IMG/VR virus record: IMGVR_UViG_3300047510_002187
Coordinates: 95,073 to 159,072 of that record
Direction: 5' to 3' (one strand)
From: a virus
DNA: 64,000 bases
The notes under the pieces are model-generated. The model had not been told where the DNA came from, did not search any database, and saw only the letters and a program-made list of their open reading frames with translations. Positions 12,301 through 19,851 of this stretch are shown piece after piece. Position 1 is the first letter of the stretch. Every line of letters starts with the position of its first letter. The position numbers were made by a program, and so were the translations under genes.

Positions 12301-14145
12301 CTAAAACAGAACTTGGCAACAGGTACACTTGTAGCAATTGGAGGTAGTATTACTCAATCTGGATTGGGTGTGACAGTCTCACAAGTGGGTGTTGGATATA
12401 CTCCAACTTCCGGACAATTTACCTTCACCAATGTAATTTTAGATACTGAAACAGGTTCTGGTCAAGGTGCTGTCGCAAATATTACTGTCAATAATGGTTC
12501 TATTTCAAGTGCAACAATAACTAATGGAGGATTCGGATATTCTGTTGGAGACTCTTTAATCATTCCGGAAAATAATTTTGGGTTAAATGTTGGATTTGGT
12601 GGAAAACTTACAGTAGATTCTATTTCGGTCAATAATTCTTTTATAATTGACAATATACAGGGTACATTCGTTTCTGGAATGACTACAATAAATTATATAA
12701 ACTCTTCTGGAACCGAAGTTCCAACAGGTATTGGAGTAACTATTAATGACATAATTGAAGATCAATATTATGATGGTTTGCATATGAAAATATATCATAT
12801 GAACCATTGTATGCATTCTTCCGAAAATTATGTTTCAATTAGTGATGTTAGACCATCACTTTCTGAAGTTAATACAAAGTTATCTACTCAAATTGATTCT
12901 TCAACATTAACTATTCCAGTATTGTCTAATTCGGGATTTGAAACTTTTGAAGGAAAAGAAGTTAACACATCTAATCCAGGATATGTAATAATTGGAAATG
13001 AAATAATCAAATATACTTCTCTTACTGGGGAAAATACAATTTTCGCCACAGAAAGAGGAATTGATGGCACGCAAAGTCAATCATATGATTCCAATGTTCC
13101 AGTGTATAAGTATGAATTTAATGGCATTTCCTTAAGAAGAATAAATAAAGTTCATAATTTTACAAATGTTGATAAGAGTATACATGCAATTGATTTAAAT
13201 TCATATCATATTAAAGTGAACATGAGTGACTCTGAAGGTACTGGAACTAATAGATCAAATGATCTTTATTTCCAATCAACCGAACAAACTGGAAGATCTG
13301 GCGCTCTCTTATCAAATAACATTCAATATGAAGCCTTAACACCAAATATTGCCCACATTATACCATCAAAAACAAATATATCAACAAGAGTAAGAACGAC
13401 CAGTGGAACTAGTATTGGAGGCAATGAAAAATCATTCATTGATCAAGGTTTTGTGGATATTCCAATTGATCAGACTACATATTTCGCAAATCCAAATATA
13501 ATCTGTTCGGAAATAAATGAAACTAATTTCCTAAACGAAACTCCAGGAAGTAAATCATTTACTATGGAATTTTTAATGAATTCTAGTGATTCTAGAGTAT
13601 CTCCGGTTATTGATACTATAAGAACATCTGCGATTTTAACTTCAAATTTAATTAATAATCCATTAGGAATTGGTGAAAATTCTAACTATGCTGATGATGA
13701 CAGTGTAAGAAGTTTGATTAATGACAAACATAGTGCAATTTACATATCTAAACCTATAAGACTTAAAATACCTGCAAATTCACTAAAAGTTATTTTAACT
13801 GCAAGTAGAAATGAGTTTAATGATATGAGAGTATTGTACCAATTATTCAGAAGTGATGCTGAAAATTCTATTCAATATTTTGAATTATTCCCAGGATATT
13901 CAAATTATAGTATTGACGGTCAAGGAATTAAACGAGTAGTTGATTTATCAAAAAATGATGGTTCTTCCGACTCTTTTGTTCAACAATCTTCAGATAGATC
14001 ATTCCGTGAGTATGAATATTCAATTGACGATTTACCAGATTTTGATGGGTTTGCAATTAAACTTGTGATGTCTAGTTCAAATCAAGCAACGCCACCAATT
14101 ATAAGTCAATTGAGAGCAATTGCAACAATCAAACCCAAAGTATAG
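6340..14145 (+). CDS. Giant DUF4815-type virion structural protein
   Basis: 2601 residues, the longest gene here. The N-terminus (PYYDDFDP, then FKPGYPIQARELTNLQSIL) is characteristic of DUF4815, a family of large tail/baseplate proteins in T4-like cyanophages. It occupies the T4 gp9-gp10 slot, so a role at the baseplate rim or in host attachment is inferred. Visible parts: a GE-x-IIGE-TG module at bases about 8930-9110; Thr/Asn-rich linkers near 10640-10760 and 11440-11600; a jelly-roll-like segment beginning AQSFYVREDTGIFLT near 11650; a glycine-tyrosine beta repeat at about 12361-12570; and a NEIIKYTS/ERGIDGT module at about 12890-13120. It starts 5 bases after gp8 with AAAGG just upstream. 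It could be a fibre-like adhesin rather than a wedge protein. Confidence 0.85.
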   Translation: MPQETNLNVFPYYDDFDPIKDYYKVLFKPGYPIQARELTNLQSILQNQIENFGSHIFKEGSMVIPGQIRYENPINAVEVESQFGNIPISVYFKDLVGKKVRGSLSGVSAEIFYVLSNINSERNNYTLYVKYLESGGSNFENKIFQDGETLVLESSLSYGELSFSIPAGQGVANVIRTSRASGVSIASGIYFVRGIFARVSPQFILLDQYSLNPSYKVGFNVIESIVNQNQDESLSDNAQGFNNYAAPGADRFSMELVLDKRDLNDLETSNFVELLRVSNGIPEFFNTNVQYNLIRDELAKRTFDESGNYFVKPFTLFVRDSLNDRVLSNGIYFEGQQTINGNIPSEDMMVYQIGPGKAYVNGYDVETISARLLDVKKPRTTKTLQNQVIPYNAGSLVVVNNIYGSAAIGLGTDATVSLNNSRLGLNKSVAAGDEIGVARVYDFVPESDYVDNTSRLSLRLFDIQTYTKIGLTAGFSSILSKSTHIKGKRSNASGYLTENLSIGSKILTLYNVSGNFLENEPIIIDSIEDSRLINEVTDYSINDIKSIYSNIDGKIFNCDTVLDKKSYIAKPGTTFRFNNGVVSAGLENTFTNTIKIGDIISYTGTSFSGDPIYNVVTNVGAGGTNFTVSSIISVSGVCNGTLTTGTFEVTNVLKISSILSSENSSLLTRLNQSNISSINFDDGELKQRRIYKDVSVNSNSTISVTIDSIEKDIFFDSFDEDRFVITYSDGSIEPIRRDKYDLDTTGKILTFRGLTKSSGTADIITTIINLKPTSKIKKLNKVSTLIVDGSKYNSSGIGTTTLNDGLSYRIPYGTRVQDDEISLNVCDVIRVIGIYESNGIEDPFLPRVKLTSFTNPLVNNQNFIIGEQIIGETTGSVAIVVSKIDSDSLEYVYLNTFQFAENETIVGKESNTRSTVSQLFNGSKNITQNYLLDDGQRDTIYDYSRIVRKKNVEEPKKKLKIVFQNYTIDSLDTGEFVTANSYAENLFKHDISYYQNSRLTDYIDIRPRVAPYVLSTKSPFEFDSRNFDNSGQYSKYPLCPDENIVISYSYYLGRIDRVYLNSDGTFEVSEGIPSENPVPPPLKSNAFDIATIYIPPYVYNAKNINVDMSVHKRYRMQDISLLEDRIERVEKFTTLSMLESKTENFTIRDVETGLDRFKSGFFVDNFNSHEYHDLQNPSFRTCIDTSTNTLRPLHYTTSIDLQLGSEVIEGIGTTYEPNKDQSYVSDLGSPGIRKTGDLITLNYNNIQYFEQPYASKTESVTPFLVKYWSGLIELNPPIDSWVEERTINTTSFNEVVNNQEPLPDENITRVQNVVVNREVWTNPPLPQTGIPPFDWITNARNILTGIRRIGGIDIDFRPDLNSRIFSNNVQNLVGSDIINLAVIRDRVTDADRELIRRLLPTDAANNFLTEIGRSTARSLSIRFVPGNNGSIIENRVNTTSTESTSNTRTIIIPPEILTTTTTSESISNYTEPVRFLRSRNIEFDVKGLRPVTRFYSFFEGIDVSKYIIPKLLEIEMISGKFEIGETVESDPHFVTNKIRFRLCKPNHRTGPFDGSNPPFITNPIPVLDFTTGQILDQNNTQKLDIFALNPYNQSPFPEDYSESSTVLNVDTRSLQMPSETNYFGSISAGMRLIGKKSGAIARISNIRLVSDNQGRLIGSLFIPDPNVPGNPQWINGENTFTVIDTQSLQQISNESVNESSAEAEFSSSAVSNVTESNIITTRNVTIIPARNINVTTITNTTTNLTTITQRRQQTNPTFQTRVWENVDPLAQSFYVREDTGIFLTAVDVFFETKDDSIPVTLQIRTMSGGVPSNVVIPFSEVTYTPDKIEVSSNGSVATRFTFPSPVYLPGPQQLEVRQSPIASQQTSEFAVVLLSNSPQYRVFVAELGKDDIQTGIKLSAQPTLGSLFKSQNGSTWTPSQLEDLKYRLYRADFVNEGLVRFFNPTLSLKNQKITVTGENQFTTLSKKIIVGLGSTGFNQATVKPGITLKQNLATGTLVAIGGSITQSGLGVTVSQVGVGYTPTSGQFTFTNVILDTETGSGQGAVANITVNNGSISSATITNGGFGYSVGDSLIIPENNFGLNVGFGGKLTVDSISVNNSFIIDNIQGTFVSGMTTINYINSSGTEVPTGIGVTINDIIEDQYYDGLHMKIYHMNHCMHSSENYVSISDVRPSLSEVNTKLSTQIDSSTLTIPVLSNSGFETFEGKEVNTSNPGYVIIGNEIIKYTSLTGENTIFATERGIDGTQSQSYDSNVPVYKYEFNGISLRRINKVHNFTNVDKSIHAIDLNSYHIKVNMSDSEGTGTNRSNDLYFQSTEQTGRSGALLSNNIQYEALTPNIAHIIPSKTNISTRVRTTSGTSIGGNEKSFIDQGFVDIPIDQTTYFANPNIICSEINETNFLNETPGSKSFTMEFLMNSSDSRVSPVIDTIRTSAILTSNLINNPLGIGENSNYADDDSVRSLINDKHSAIYISKPIRLKIPANSLKVILTASRNEFNDMRVLYQLFRSDAENSIQYFELFPGYSNYSIDGQGIKRVVDLSKNDGSSDSFVQQSSDRSFREYEYSIDDLPDFDGFAIKLVMSSSNQATPPIISQLRAIATIKPKV
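12361..12570 (+). repeat. Glycine-tyrosine beta repeat in the DUF4815 protein
   Basis: Protein-level repeat unit (VGVGYTP, then GAVANITV, SISSATITNGGFGY) matching the repeats of gp14, gp8 and the protein at 1-4740. It probably forms a small beta sandwich or beta-helix-like surface domain; the fold is inferred. Confidence 0.55.
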
Positions 14146-14155
14146 GTAAATTAAA

Positions 14156-14380
14156 ATGAATCATATAAAAGTAAAAGAAAAAGATCATTTGGTTCGTGAT
14201 ATTGATAATAATGCAATTATTAATACTGATATTGATGGTTATAATGAATATGTTGAAATATATAAAAATAAAATTAATAGTGTGGAAAAAATTAAAAATT
14301 TAGAGAATCAAATATATTCTCTAAAAGATGATATTAATGAAATAAAAACCTTATTGCGGAATTTGACCAATGGATCCTGA
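14156..14380 (+). CDS. Small coiled-coil protein of the neck/tail block
   Basis: 74 residues, charged, with a heptad-like stretch (KIKNLENQIYSLKDDINEIKTLL) over its second half that should form a coiled coil. It has no Cys and no membrane segment. I do not recognise a named family. It begins 10 bases after the giant tail gene, with only weak upstream purines, and its last 11 bases overlap the next small gene. That places it in the same late transcript and suggests a small structural or assembly protein. Confidence 0.7.
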   Translation: MNHIKVKEKDHLVRDIDNNAIINTDIDGYNEYVEIYKNKINSVEKIKNLENQIYSLKDDINEIKTLLRNLTNGS

Positions 14381-14534
14381 TGCCATAACACTAGAAAATA
14401 TGTCTAAAATGTTTGAATATGAGAAAATATCTAGAGAGATAGATAATATAGACGATATTAATATTTTAAGAGATTTTGCAAAATCTTATATTAAATTGTA
14501 TTTAAAACAACAAGAAGTTATTTCAAAACTATAA
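14370..14534 (+). CDS. 54-residue conserved small protein upstream of gene 13
   Basis: ATG at 14370 opens a 54-residue frame beginning MDPDAITLEN and ending KQQEVISKL. It overlaps the preceding gene by 11 bases, and its stop shares bases with the gene 13 start (TAATG), which suggests translational coupling. The composition is helical and acidic-amphipathic (ISREIDNIDDINILRDFAKSYIKLYLK). I recall similar small proteins at this position in other T4-like cyanophages, but I cannot name a function. A tail or neck assembly factor is a guess from context. Confidence 0.7.
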   Translation: MDPDAITLENMSKMFEYEKISREIDNIDDINILRDFAKSYIKLYLKQQEVISKL

Positions 14535-15379
14535 TGTCACAACCATCAAGTAAACAAGAATTAGTAGATTATTGTTTGAGAAAACTTGGATATCCTGTTT
14601 TGGAAATTAATGTTGCTGAAGAACAAATTGATGACTTAGTAGATGATGCCCTTCAATTTTTTCATCAAAGACATTTTGATGGTTCATATCAAACATATTT
14701 AAAATATCAAATAACACAAGACGATATTGATAGGGGAAGGGCAACAGGAATTAGTGGTGTTGGGATTGCTTCCACCTCAACAACTTCTGTTATTGATGGA
14801 CAAGCAACAACTTTTAATTTTTATGAAAATAGTAATTACTTGTCTATTCCTCCTCATGTTTTTGGAGTAAACAAAATATTTCATTTTGAAGGGTCCAATT
14901 CTATATCAAGTGGAATGTTTAGTATTAAATATCAATTATTCTTAAACGATCTTTATTATTGGGGATCTACTGAATTATTGACATATTCAATGGTTAAGAC
15001 TTATTTGGAAGATATTGACTTTTTACTAACAACCCAAAAACAAATAAGATTTAATAAGAGGCAAAATAGACTATACTTAGATATTGATTGGTCTTCTTTA
15101 AAACCTGGACAATATTTAGTTATTGATTGCCTTAGATTATTAGATCCAAGTGACTATTCTAGAGTTTGGAATGATTCTTTTTTGAAAGCGTATACAACTG
15201 CACTAATAAAAAGGCAATGGGGTTATAATCTTTCAAATAAATTTAGAGGAATGAAACTTCCTGGTGGCGTTGAAATAGATGGTAGACCTCTAGTAGAAGA
15301 TGCACAAAGAGAAATTGATTCTTTGATGGATAAATTCTCGTTGACGTATGAACTTCCACCATTGGATATGATTGGATAA
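14534..15379 (+). CDS. 13: Neck protein gp13
   Basis: 281 residues (T4 gp13 is about 309). The N-terminus has the helical KQELVDYCLRKLGYPVLEIN pattern followed by QIDDLVDDALQFFHQRH, typical of gp13 in cyanophages. The C-terminus carries KRQWGYNLSNKFRGMKLPGG and ends in a Pro-rich tail. gp13 and gp14 form the neck that closes the filled head and accepts the tail. It is followed after 2 bases by gp14, as in T4. The start ATG overlaps the stop of the preceding 54-residue gene. Identification rests on sequence pattern plus gene order, and both agree. Confidence 0.9.
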   Translation: MSQPSSKQELVDYCLRKLGYPVLEINVAEEQIDDLVDDALQFFHQRHFDGSYQTYLKYQITQDDIDRGRATGISGVGIASTSTTSVIDGQATTFNFYENSNYLSIPPHVFGVNKIFHFEGSNSISSGMFSIKYQLFLNDLYYWGSTELLTYSMVKTYLEDIDFLLTTQKQIRFNKRQNRLYLDIDWSSLKPGQYLVIDCLRLLDPSDYSRVWNDSFLKAYTTALIKRQWGYNLSNKFRGMKLPGGVEIDGRPLVEDAQREIDSLMDKFSLTYELPPLDMIG

Positions 15380-15381
15380 TT

Positions 15382-16809
15382 ATGTTAAACCCATTCTTTT
15401 TAAACGGATCAAAAAGTGAACAAGGTCTATTGCAAGATCTTATCAATGAATCTATTAAGATTTATGGTGTAGAAGTATATTACTTACCAAGACAGTATTT
15501 AACTACGAATAAAGTAATTGAAGAGGTAGTTCAATCCGAATTTAATTTTGCATATCCAATAGAAGCATATGTAGATTCTTATGATGGTTATGGTGGTCAA
15601 GGAACTATACTTTCAAAGTTTGGAATACAGGAATTAGATGACCTAAATTTAATAATTTCCAAAGAAAGATGGGAGACTTACATACAAGCGTTAATTGAAA
15701 ATTTACCTGACGTAAAATTATCATCTAGACCTAAAGAAGGAGATTTGATATATTTCCCTCTTGGCAATAAAATTTTTGAAATAAAATATGTTGAACATGA
15801 AAAACCTTTTTATCAATTACAAAAAAATTATGTTTATGAATTAAGATGTGAATTGTTTAGGTATGAAGATGAGCTTATTAATACTGGCGTAGACTTTATT
15901 GATGATCCTTCTGGAGGAGGTTCTGATGGTGATGGTACTGGTGATACTGTTACTGATAGGGATCAATATTCAGTAACACAAACTCTTCAATTAGTTGGAT
16001 TAGGATCTACAGCAAGTGCTATAACAACCATTGTTAATGGTGGTGTAAGATCTATAACAGTAACAGATAGAGGATCTAGTTATACATCTACTCCTACTGT
16101 AGCAATTTCAACTTCCCCCACCGGAACAAGAGCAACTGGTATTGCTACTATGATTGGAGGAATAGTTGATTTATGTGAACCAGATAGTAAATTATTGAGA
16201 GTTCAAAGTATTGATATAACAAATCCTGGATCTGGATATACTACACCACCTAAAGTAGTAATTCGTGGAGGTGGAGGTAGTGGAGCAACTGCAGTAGCAA
16301 CAATAGGTGACGGTGTACTTGGAATAATAACAGTCACAAATGGAGGATCTGGTTATTTAAGACCTCCAGAAGTTTCATTTGTTGGTGTATCATCTTTTGC
16401 GGCATCAGCAAATGCTATAATAAATAATTCTGGACAAGTAATTAGAATTGTAATTGAAAATGCTGGATTGGGATATATAGAACCACCTGTTATTCAAATA
16501 TCTCCTCCAGATGTTATTGTTGGAATGGGAACATATAAATTTAATGAAAAAGTAGTAGGATCTGTAAGTGGAATTAGTGCAAGAGTTAAGTCCTGGGATG
16601 TGGTTACTAAGATTTTAAAAGTATCAAATGCTACAGGAGAATTCTCTGCCGGAGAAACCATAGTAGGAGAAACATCTGGAGCAAATTATAATATTAGAAC
16701 CATAAATACATCTGGCACTATAGATAGATTTGCGCAGAATGATGATATCCAAGATTTAGGAGATGAAATTTTGGATTTTGATGAAATAAATCCTTTTGGG
16801 AATCCTTAA
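15382..16809 (+). CDS. 14: Neck protein gp14 with inserted beta repeats
   Basis: 475 residues, against about 256 for T4 gp14. The first 165 residues look like the gp14 core (QDLINESIKIYGVEVYYLPRQY, then KEGDLIYFPLGNKIFEIKYVE, and YQLQKNYVYELRCELFRYEDE). After a Gly/Asp-rich linker, residues about 208-375 hold four tandem glycine-tyrosine units (NPGSGYTTPP, NGGSGYLRPP, NAGLGYIEPP). Residues 386-440 hold a separate VVGSVSGISA/GETIVGETSG module. The C-terminal tail is acidic. gp14 works with gp13 at the head-tail junction. The additions roughly double the protein and would be expected to project from the neck; that last point is inferred. Confidence 0.9.
   Translation: MLNPFFLNGSKSEQGLLQDLINESIKIYGVEVYYLPRQYLTTNKVIEEVVQSEFNFAYPIEAYVDSYDGYGGQGTILSKFGIQELDDLNLIISKERWETYIQALIENLPDVKLSSRPKEGDLIYFPLGNKIFEIKYVEHEKPFYQLQKNYVYELRCELFRYEDELINTGVDFIDDPSGGGSDGDGTGDTVTDRDQYSVTQTLQLVGLGSTASAITTIVNGGVRSITVTDRGSSYTSTPTVAISTSPTGTRATGIATMIGGIVDLCEPDSKLLRVQSIDITNPGSGYTTPPKVVIRGGGGSGATAVATIGDGVLGIITVTNGGSGYLRPPEVSFVGVSSFAASANAIINNSGQVIRIVIENAGLGYIEPPVIQISPPDVIVGMGTYKFNEKVVGSVSGISARVKSWDVVTKILKVSNATGEFSAGETIVGETSGANYNIRTINTSGTIDRFAQNDDIQDLGDEILDFDEINPFGNP
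16003..16506 (+). repeat. Tandem glycine-tyrosine beta repeats in gp14
   Basis: Four consecutive protein-level units of roughly 40 residues at residues 208-375 of gp14. Each ends in a turn of the type N/D-x-GSGY or GSSY followed by a PP-x-V strand. The copies are diverged at DNA level, so this is an old duplication and not recent tandem slippage. Confidence 0.7.
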
Positions 16810-16826
16810 TTTAACTGGTATAGAAA

Positions 16827-17828
16827 ATGTTTGGACACTTTTATCACGAAATATTTCGTAAAACTATTATTGGATTTGGAACTCTTTTCAATAATATTAT
16901 AATTAAAAAGAAAGATGATAATGATGATGTATTTTCGTCTATAAAAGTTCCTTTGGCATATGGTCCAACACAGAAATTTCTTGCAAGATTAGAACAACAA
17001 CCAAATTTGAATAAACCAGTTCAAATAACTTTACCAAGAATGTCATTTGAGTTTACTGGACTATCTTATGATGCTGCTAGAAAATTAACAACAACTCAAA
17101 CATTTATCACTAGTTCCGTTTCAGATAGGACTGATGTGAAAAAAGTGTATATGCCAGTACCTTATAATATGAGTTTTGAACTATCTATATTTTGTAAAAT
17201 AAATGATGATATGCTTCAAATTGTGGAGCAAATTTTACCATATTTTCAACCTTCATATAATTTAACTATTGATTTAGTAGAGACTATTGGGGAAAAGCGT
17301 GATATTCCTATAGTATTAGATAGTATCACTATGCAAGATGATTATGAAGGAGATTTTTCCACAAGGAGAGCATTAATTTATACTTTAAACTTTACTGCTA
17401 AAACATATTTGTTTGGTCCAGTTTCTGGTGGTGTTGGAAAAGATATCATTAAAAAAGTTTCTTTGGGATTTGTTTCTGGGGATTCAAATTCACTCACTAG
17501 AGATTTGACTTATTCCCAAACCCCAGTAGCAACAAGAAGTTACTCGGAAAATACAGTTGCTATTTTAAATAATGATATTGAACCTGGAGATACTAAATTT
17601 ACAGTTAATGATATATCTTCAATTACAGAAAAATCATACATCACAATAAATGATGAGACTATGTTAGTTTCTGCTATAGATGGGAATGATATTACTGTAG
17701 TTAGGGGATCTTATAATACCATAATAACAGATCATGTTTCTGGTTCAGAAATACAGTTAATAACTGAAGCAGATAATGATTTAATTGAATTTGGAGATGA
17801 TTTTGGGTTTAGTGGAGAATTTTTATGA
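16827..17828 (+). CDS. 15: Tail sheath stabiliser gp15
   Basis: 333 residues (T4 gp15 is 272). The start MFGHFYHEIFRKTI with GTLFNNI is close to T4 gp15 (MFGYFYN, then GDLFSNI), and the middle keeps ITLPRMSFEFTGLSYD. gp15 is the hexameric tail terminator/connector that docks the tail to the neck. Residues about 243-313 form an added module (GDTKFTVNDIS, then DETMLVSAIDG, VVRGSYNT) absent from T4 gp15 but resembling segments in the proteins at 1-4740 and 6340-14145. The last 4 bases overlap the gene 16 start (ATGA). Confidence 0.93.
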   Translation: MFGHFYHEIFRKTIIGFGTLFNNIIIKKKDDNDDVFSSIKVPLAYGPTQKFLARLEQQPNLNKPVQITLPRMSFEFTGLSYDAARKLTTTQTFITSSVSDRTDVKKVYMPVPYNMSFELSIFCKINDDMLQIVEQILPYFQPSYNLTIDLVETIGEKRDIPIVLDSITMQDDYEGDFSTRRALIYTLNFTAKTYLFGPVSGGVGKDIIKKVSLGFVSGDSNSLTRDLTYSQTPVATRSYSENTVAILNNDIEPGDTKFTVNDISSITEKSYITINDETMLVSAIDGNDITVVRGSYNTIITDHVSGSEIQLITEADNDLIEFGDDFGFSGEFL

Positions 17829-18280
17829 CTAAAAGTTTTGACAGTTTAGATGATGTTTTTAATATAACAAAAGAAGTTGTAGATATAAGCACTGTTAATG
17901 AGAATATTGACGCAAATGCTGAAGTTTCTCAAGAAAAAATAAAAATCAATACTTCCAATATCAGCGATATTGAAAAAGATTATGAATACACTAGAGGTAA
18001 TTTATATTCTATAATAGAAAAGGGGCAAGAAGCGATAAATGGGATTTTAGAACTTGCTCAGGAATCTGAACAACCTAGAGCATATGAAGTCGCTGGTCAA
18101 TTAATTAAAAACGTTGCAGATGCTACAGAAAAACTTTTAGATCTCCAGAAAAAACTAAAAGACATTGAAGGTAGTAGTCGCTCATCTGGACCAACTAATG
18201 TCACCAATGCTCTGTTTGTTGGTTCTACTGCAGAACTTTCAAAACTACTAAAAAATAAGTTAAATACTCCAGAAAAATAA
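17825..18280 (+). CDS. 16: Terminase small subunit gp16
   Basis: 151 residues (T4 gp16 is 164). The central helical region, DYEYTRGNLYSIIEKGQEAINGIL followed by PRAYEVAGQLIKNVADATEKLLDLQKK, is the hallmark of the gp16 terminase small subunit. This protein forms oligomeric rings and regulates the packaging ATPase gp17. The start ATG overlaps the gp15 stop by 4 bases, so translation is probably coupled. Unusually, two other genes (18287-19840 and 19852-20106) separate it from gp17; in T4 genes 16 and 17 are adjacent. Confidence 0.88.
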   Translation: MTKSFDSLDDVFNITKEVVDISTVNENIDANAEVSQEKIKINTSNISDIEKDYEYTRGNLYSIIEKGQEAINGILELAQESEQPRAYEVAGQLIKNVADATEKLLDLQKKLKDIEGSSRSSGPTNVTNALFVGSTAELSKLLKNKLNTPEK

Positions 18281-18286
18281 ATAAAA

Positions 18287-19840
18287 ATGTTATCCAAAGC
18301 AGTAGAAGAACTAGAGGTTGGTCTAGTTAAGTTAAACAAAATTACTTACGATTCTATTGATAAGTTAATGCGAAAAATAATGAAATCTTATGGGGTAACT
18401 GCTAAAGAACTTCACAATTCTTTTAAAAATAAGCATAAAAAAACACCAGACGATTGGATTAAAGAAAAAATGAAAAAACTAAACGAAGACCATAAAGAAA
18501 TTTCTTCTGGTAAGAAAACAGATGATGAAGGATATATGGCAAGAAATGAGTTGGACTCTATAGAAAATGCTGTTAAAAACCTCAGAAGATCCATAAAATC
18601 AGGAAAACAGCAACTTCCTGCTTGGGTTCAATCAAAAATCACTAAGGCAGCAGATTATATTGATACTGCAGCAGAATATCTTCAAAGTGACGAAAAAGTT
18701 GATGAAGAAACAAGTTTTACTATAGGTTCTGAGCATAAAAAAGCATCAAAACAAAATAAAATTACTAAAAAAATAGATAGTCCAGGAACTGCTGGAGAAA
18801 GTAATGCTGCTAAAAATGTTGCACAAAAATTAGGTGGAACTGGTGCGCAATTACCAAATTTTAGAAAAGAAGAAATCTCATTAGTAGAAAAAATTCTAGG
18901 CGAAGAAAAGTGTGGTAAGGGAATGTATTGGTGCAATACTGATAAGGTATGCAAACCACTTCCAACTGGTCTCAAAGTTCCTGGACAAAAAATTAAACCT
19001 ACTGAGGTTGGTATAGGTAAAGCAGTTGATGGTTCATGTACACACACAGGAAAGGGTAAAAAGTGCCCTGTACATGGTATGAATGAATGTCCAGTTTCAG
19101 AAGAAAAAGATCCAAAAGGACCAACTCAACCATATAAGACTGTAGAAGAAATTGCCAGGAAACATGGTGTTTCATTAGCGCACATAGAAAAACAAATTAA
19201 AATGGGAACTAAAGTTGAACTTGAGCATACATCAGATAAACAAAAGGCAAAAATAACAGCACTTCAACATCTTGATGAACTTCCAGATTACTACAGTAAA
19301 TTGAAAAAAATGGAAACTCAAAAAGAAAGTACTACAGTAAGAGACGCTAATGGTAATTTCTATGCAGAGTTTATTGATATCATAAAAGCGGGAACTATTG
19401 AAGAGGAAAATCCAGTTTGGACAGAATCTAAAAACAAAAAAGGAAAAGAGCAGGGTATTGATGGAAAGGCGTGTTGGAAAAATTATAGATATGCTGGAAC
19501 TGAGAATGGAAAAGATAAATGTGTTAAAGTAAATGAAGCAACAAGAATGCCTTCTAAAACTGGAAATAATCTTTTCGTAACTCTTTCTTGGAGAGGTAAA
19601 TATTACTCTATTCAAATATTTTTCCCACAAGCAAAGGTTCCGTCAAGAGCAGAAATATCTTATGAGATTGAAAAAATTTATCCCGGATCTAAAGTAGTAA
19701 CTTATAGAATTTCCGAATTAAAACCAGGAGAACCCTTACTTTATGCAAATCAAGGTGGTGATAGAGGAAAACCTGGATCAAACAAAAACTATGTAAAAAC
19801 TATGGGTGAAGAGGTTGAAATATTAGATGAAAAAAAGTGA
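18287..19840 (+). CDS. Mosaic multidomain protein inserted between gp16 and gp17
   Basis: 517 residues, built like a phage polyvalent protein. Residues 1-70 are a basic helical head. Residues 85-135 carry a PAWVQSKITKAADYIDTAA segment that I recall as a recurrent phage module. Residues 207-268 form a Cys-rich region (CGKGMYWCNTDKVC, then CTHTGKGKKCPVHGMNEC) likely to bind zinc. Residues about 283-342 look like DUF5661 (EIARKHGVSLAHIEKQI, KVELEHTSD, LDELPDYYSKL). Residues 393-415 are a small ACWKNY/KCVKV module. Residues 420-490 are a beta-alpha domain. No enzyme signature is evident. It starts 6 bases after gp16 and ends just before the DUF6321-like gene. Co-packaging into the virion is an inference from the family style. 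Confidence 0.75.
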   Translation: MLSKAVEELEVGLVKLNKITYDSIDKLMRKIMKSYGVTAKELHNSFKNKHKKTPDDWIKEKMKKLNEDHKEISSGKKTDDEGYMARNELDSIENAVKNLRRSIKSGKQQLPAWVQSKITKAADYIDTAAEYLQSDEKVDEETSFTIGSEHKKASKQNKITKKIDSPGTAGESNAAKNVAQKLGGTGAQLPNFRKEEISLVEKILGEEKCGKGMYWCNTDKVCKPLPTGLKVPGQKIKPTEVGIGKAVDGSCTHTGKGKKCPVHGMNECPVSEEKDPKGPTQPYKTVEEIARKHGVSLAHIEKQIKMGTKVELEHTSDKQKAKITALQHLDELPDYYSKLKKMETQKESTTVRDANGNFYAEFIDIIKAGTIEEENPVWTESKNKKGKEQGIDGKACWKNYRYAGTENGKDKCVKVNEATRMPSKTGNNLFVTLSWRGKYYSIQIFFPQAKVPSRAEISYEIEKIYPGSKVVTYRISELKPGEPLLYANQGGDRGKPGSNKNYVKTMGEEVEILDEKK

Positions 19841-19851
19841 GTAAGGCAGAA

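Noticed and set aside
18276-18283. AATAAATA before the 18287 gene
   Set aside because: Only 3 bases separate it from the ATG, too close for a promoter giving a translatable transcript of that gene.
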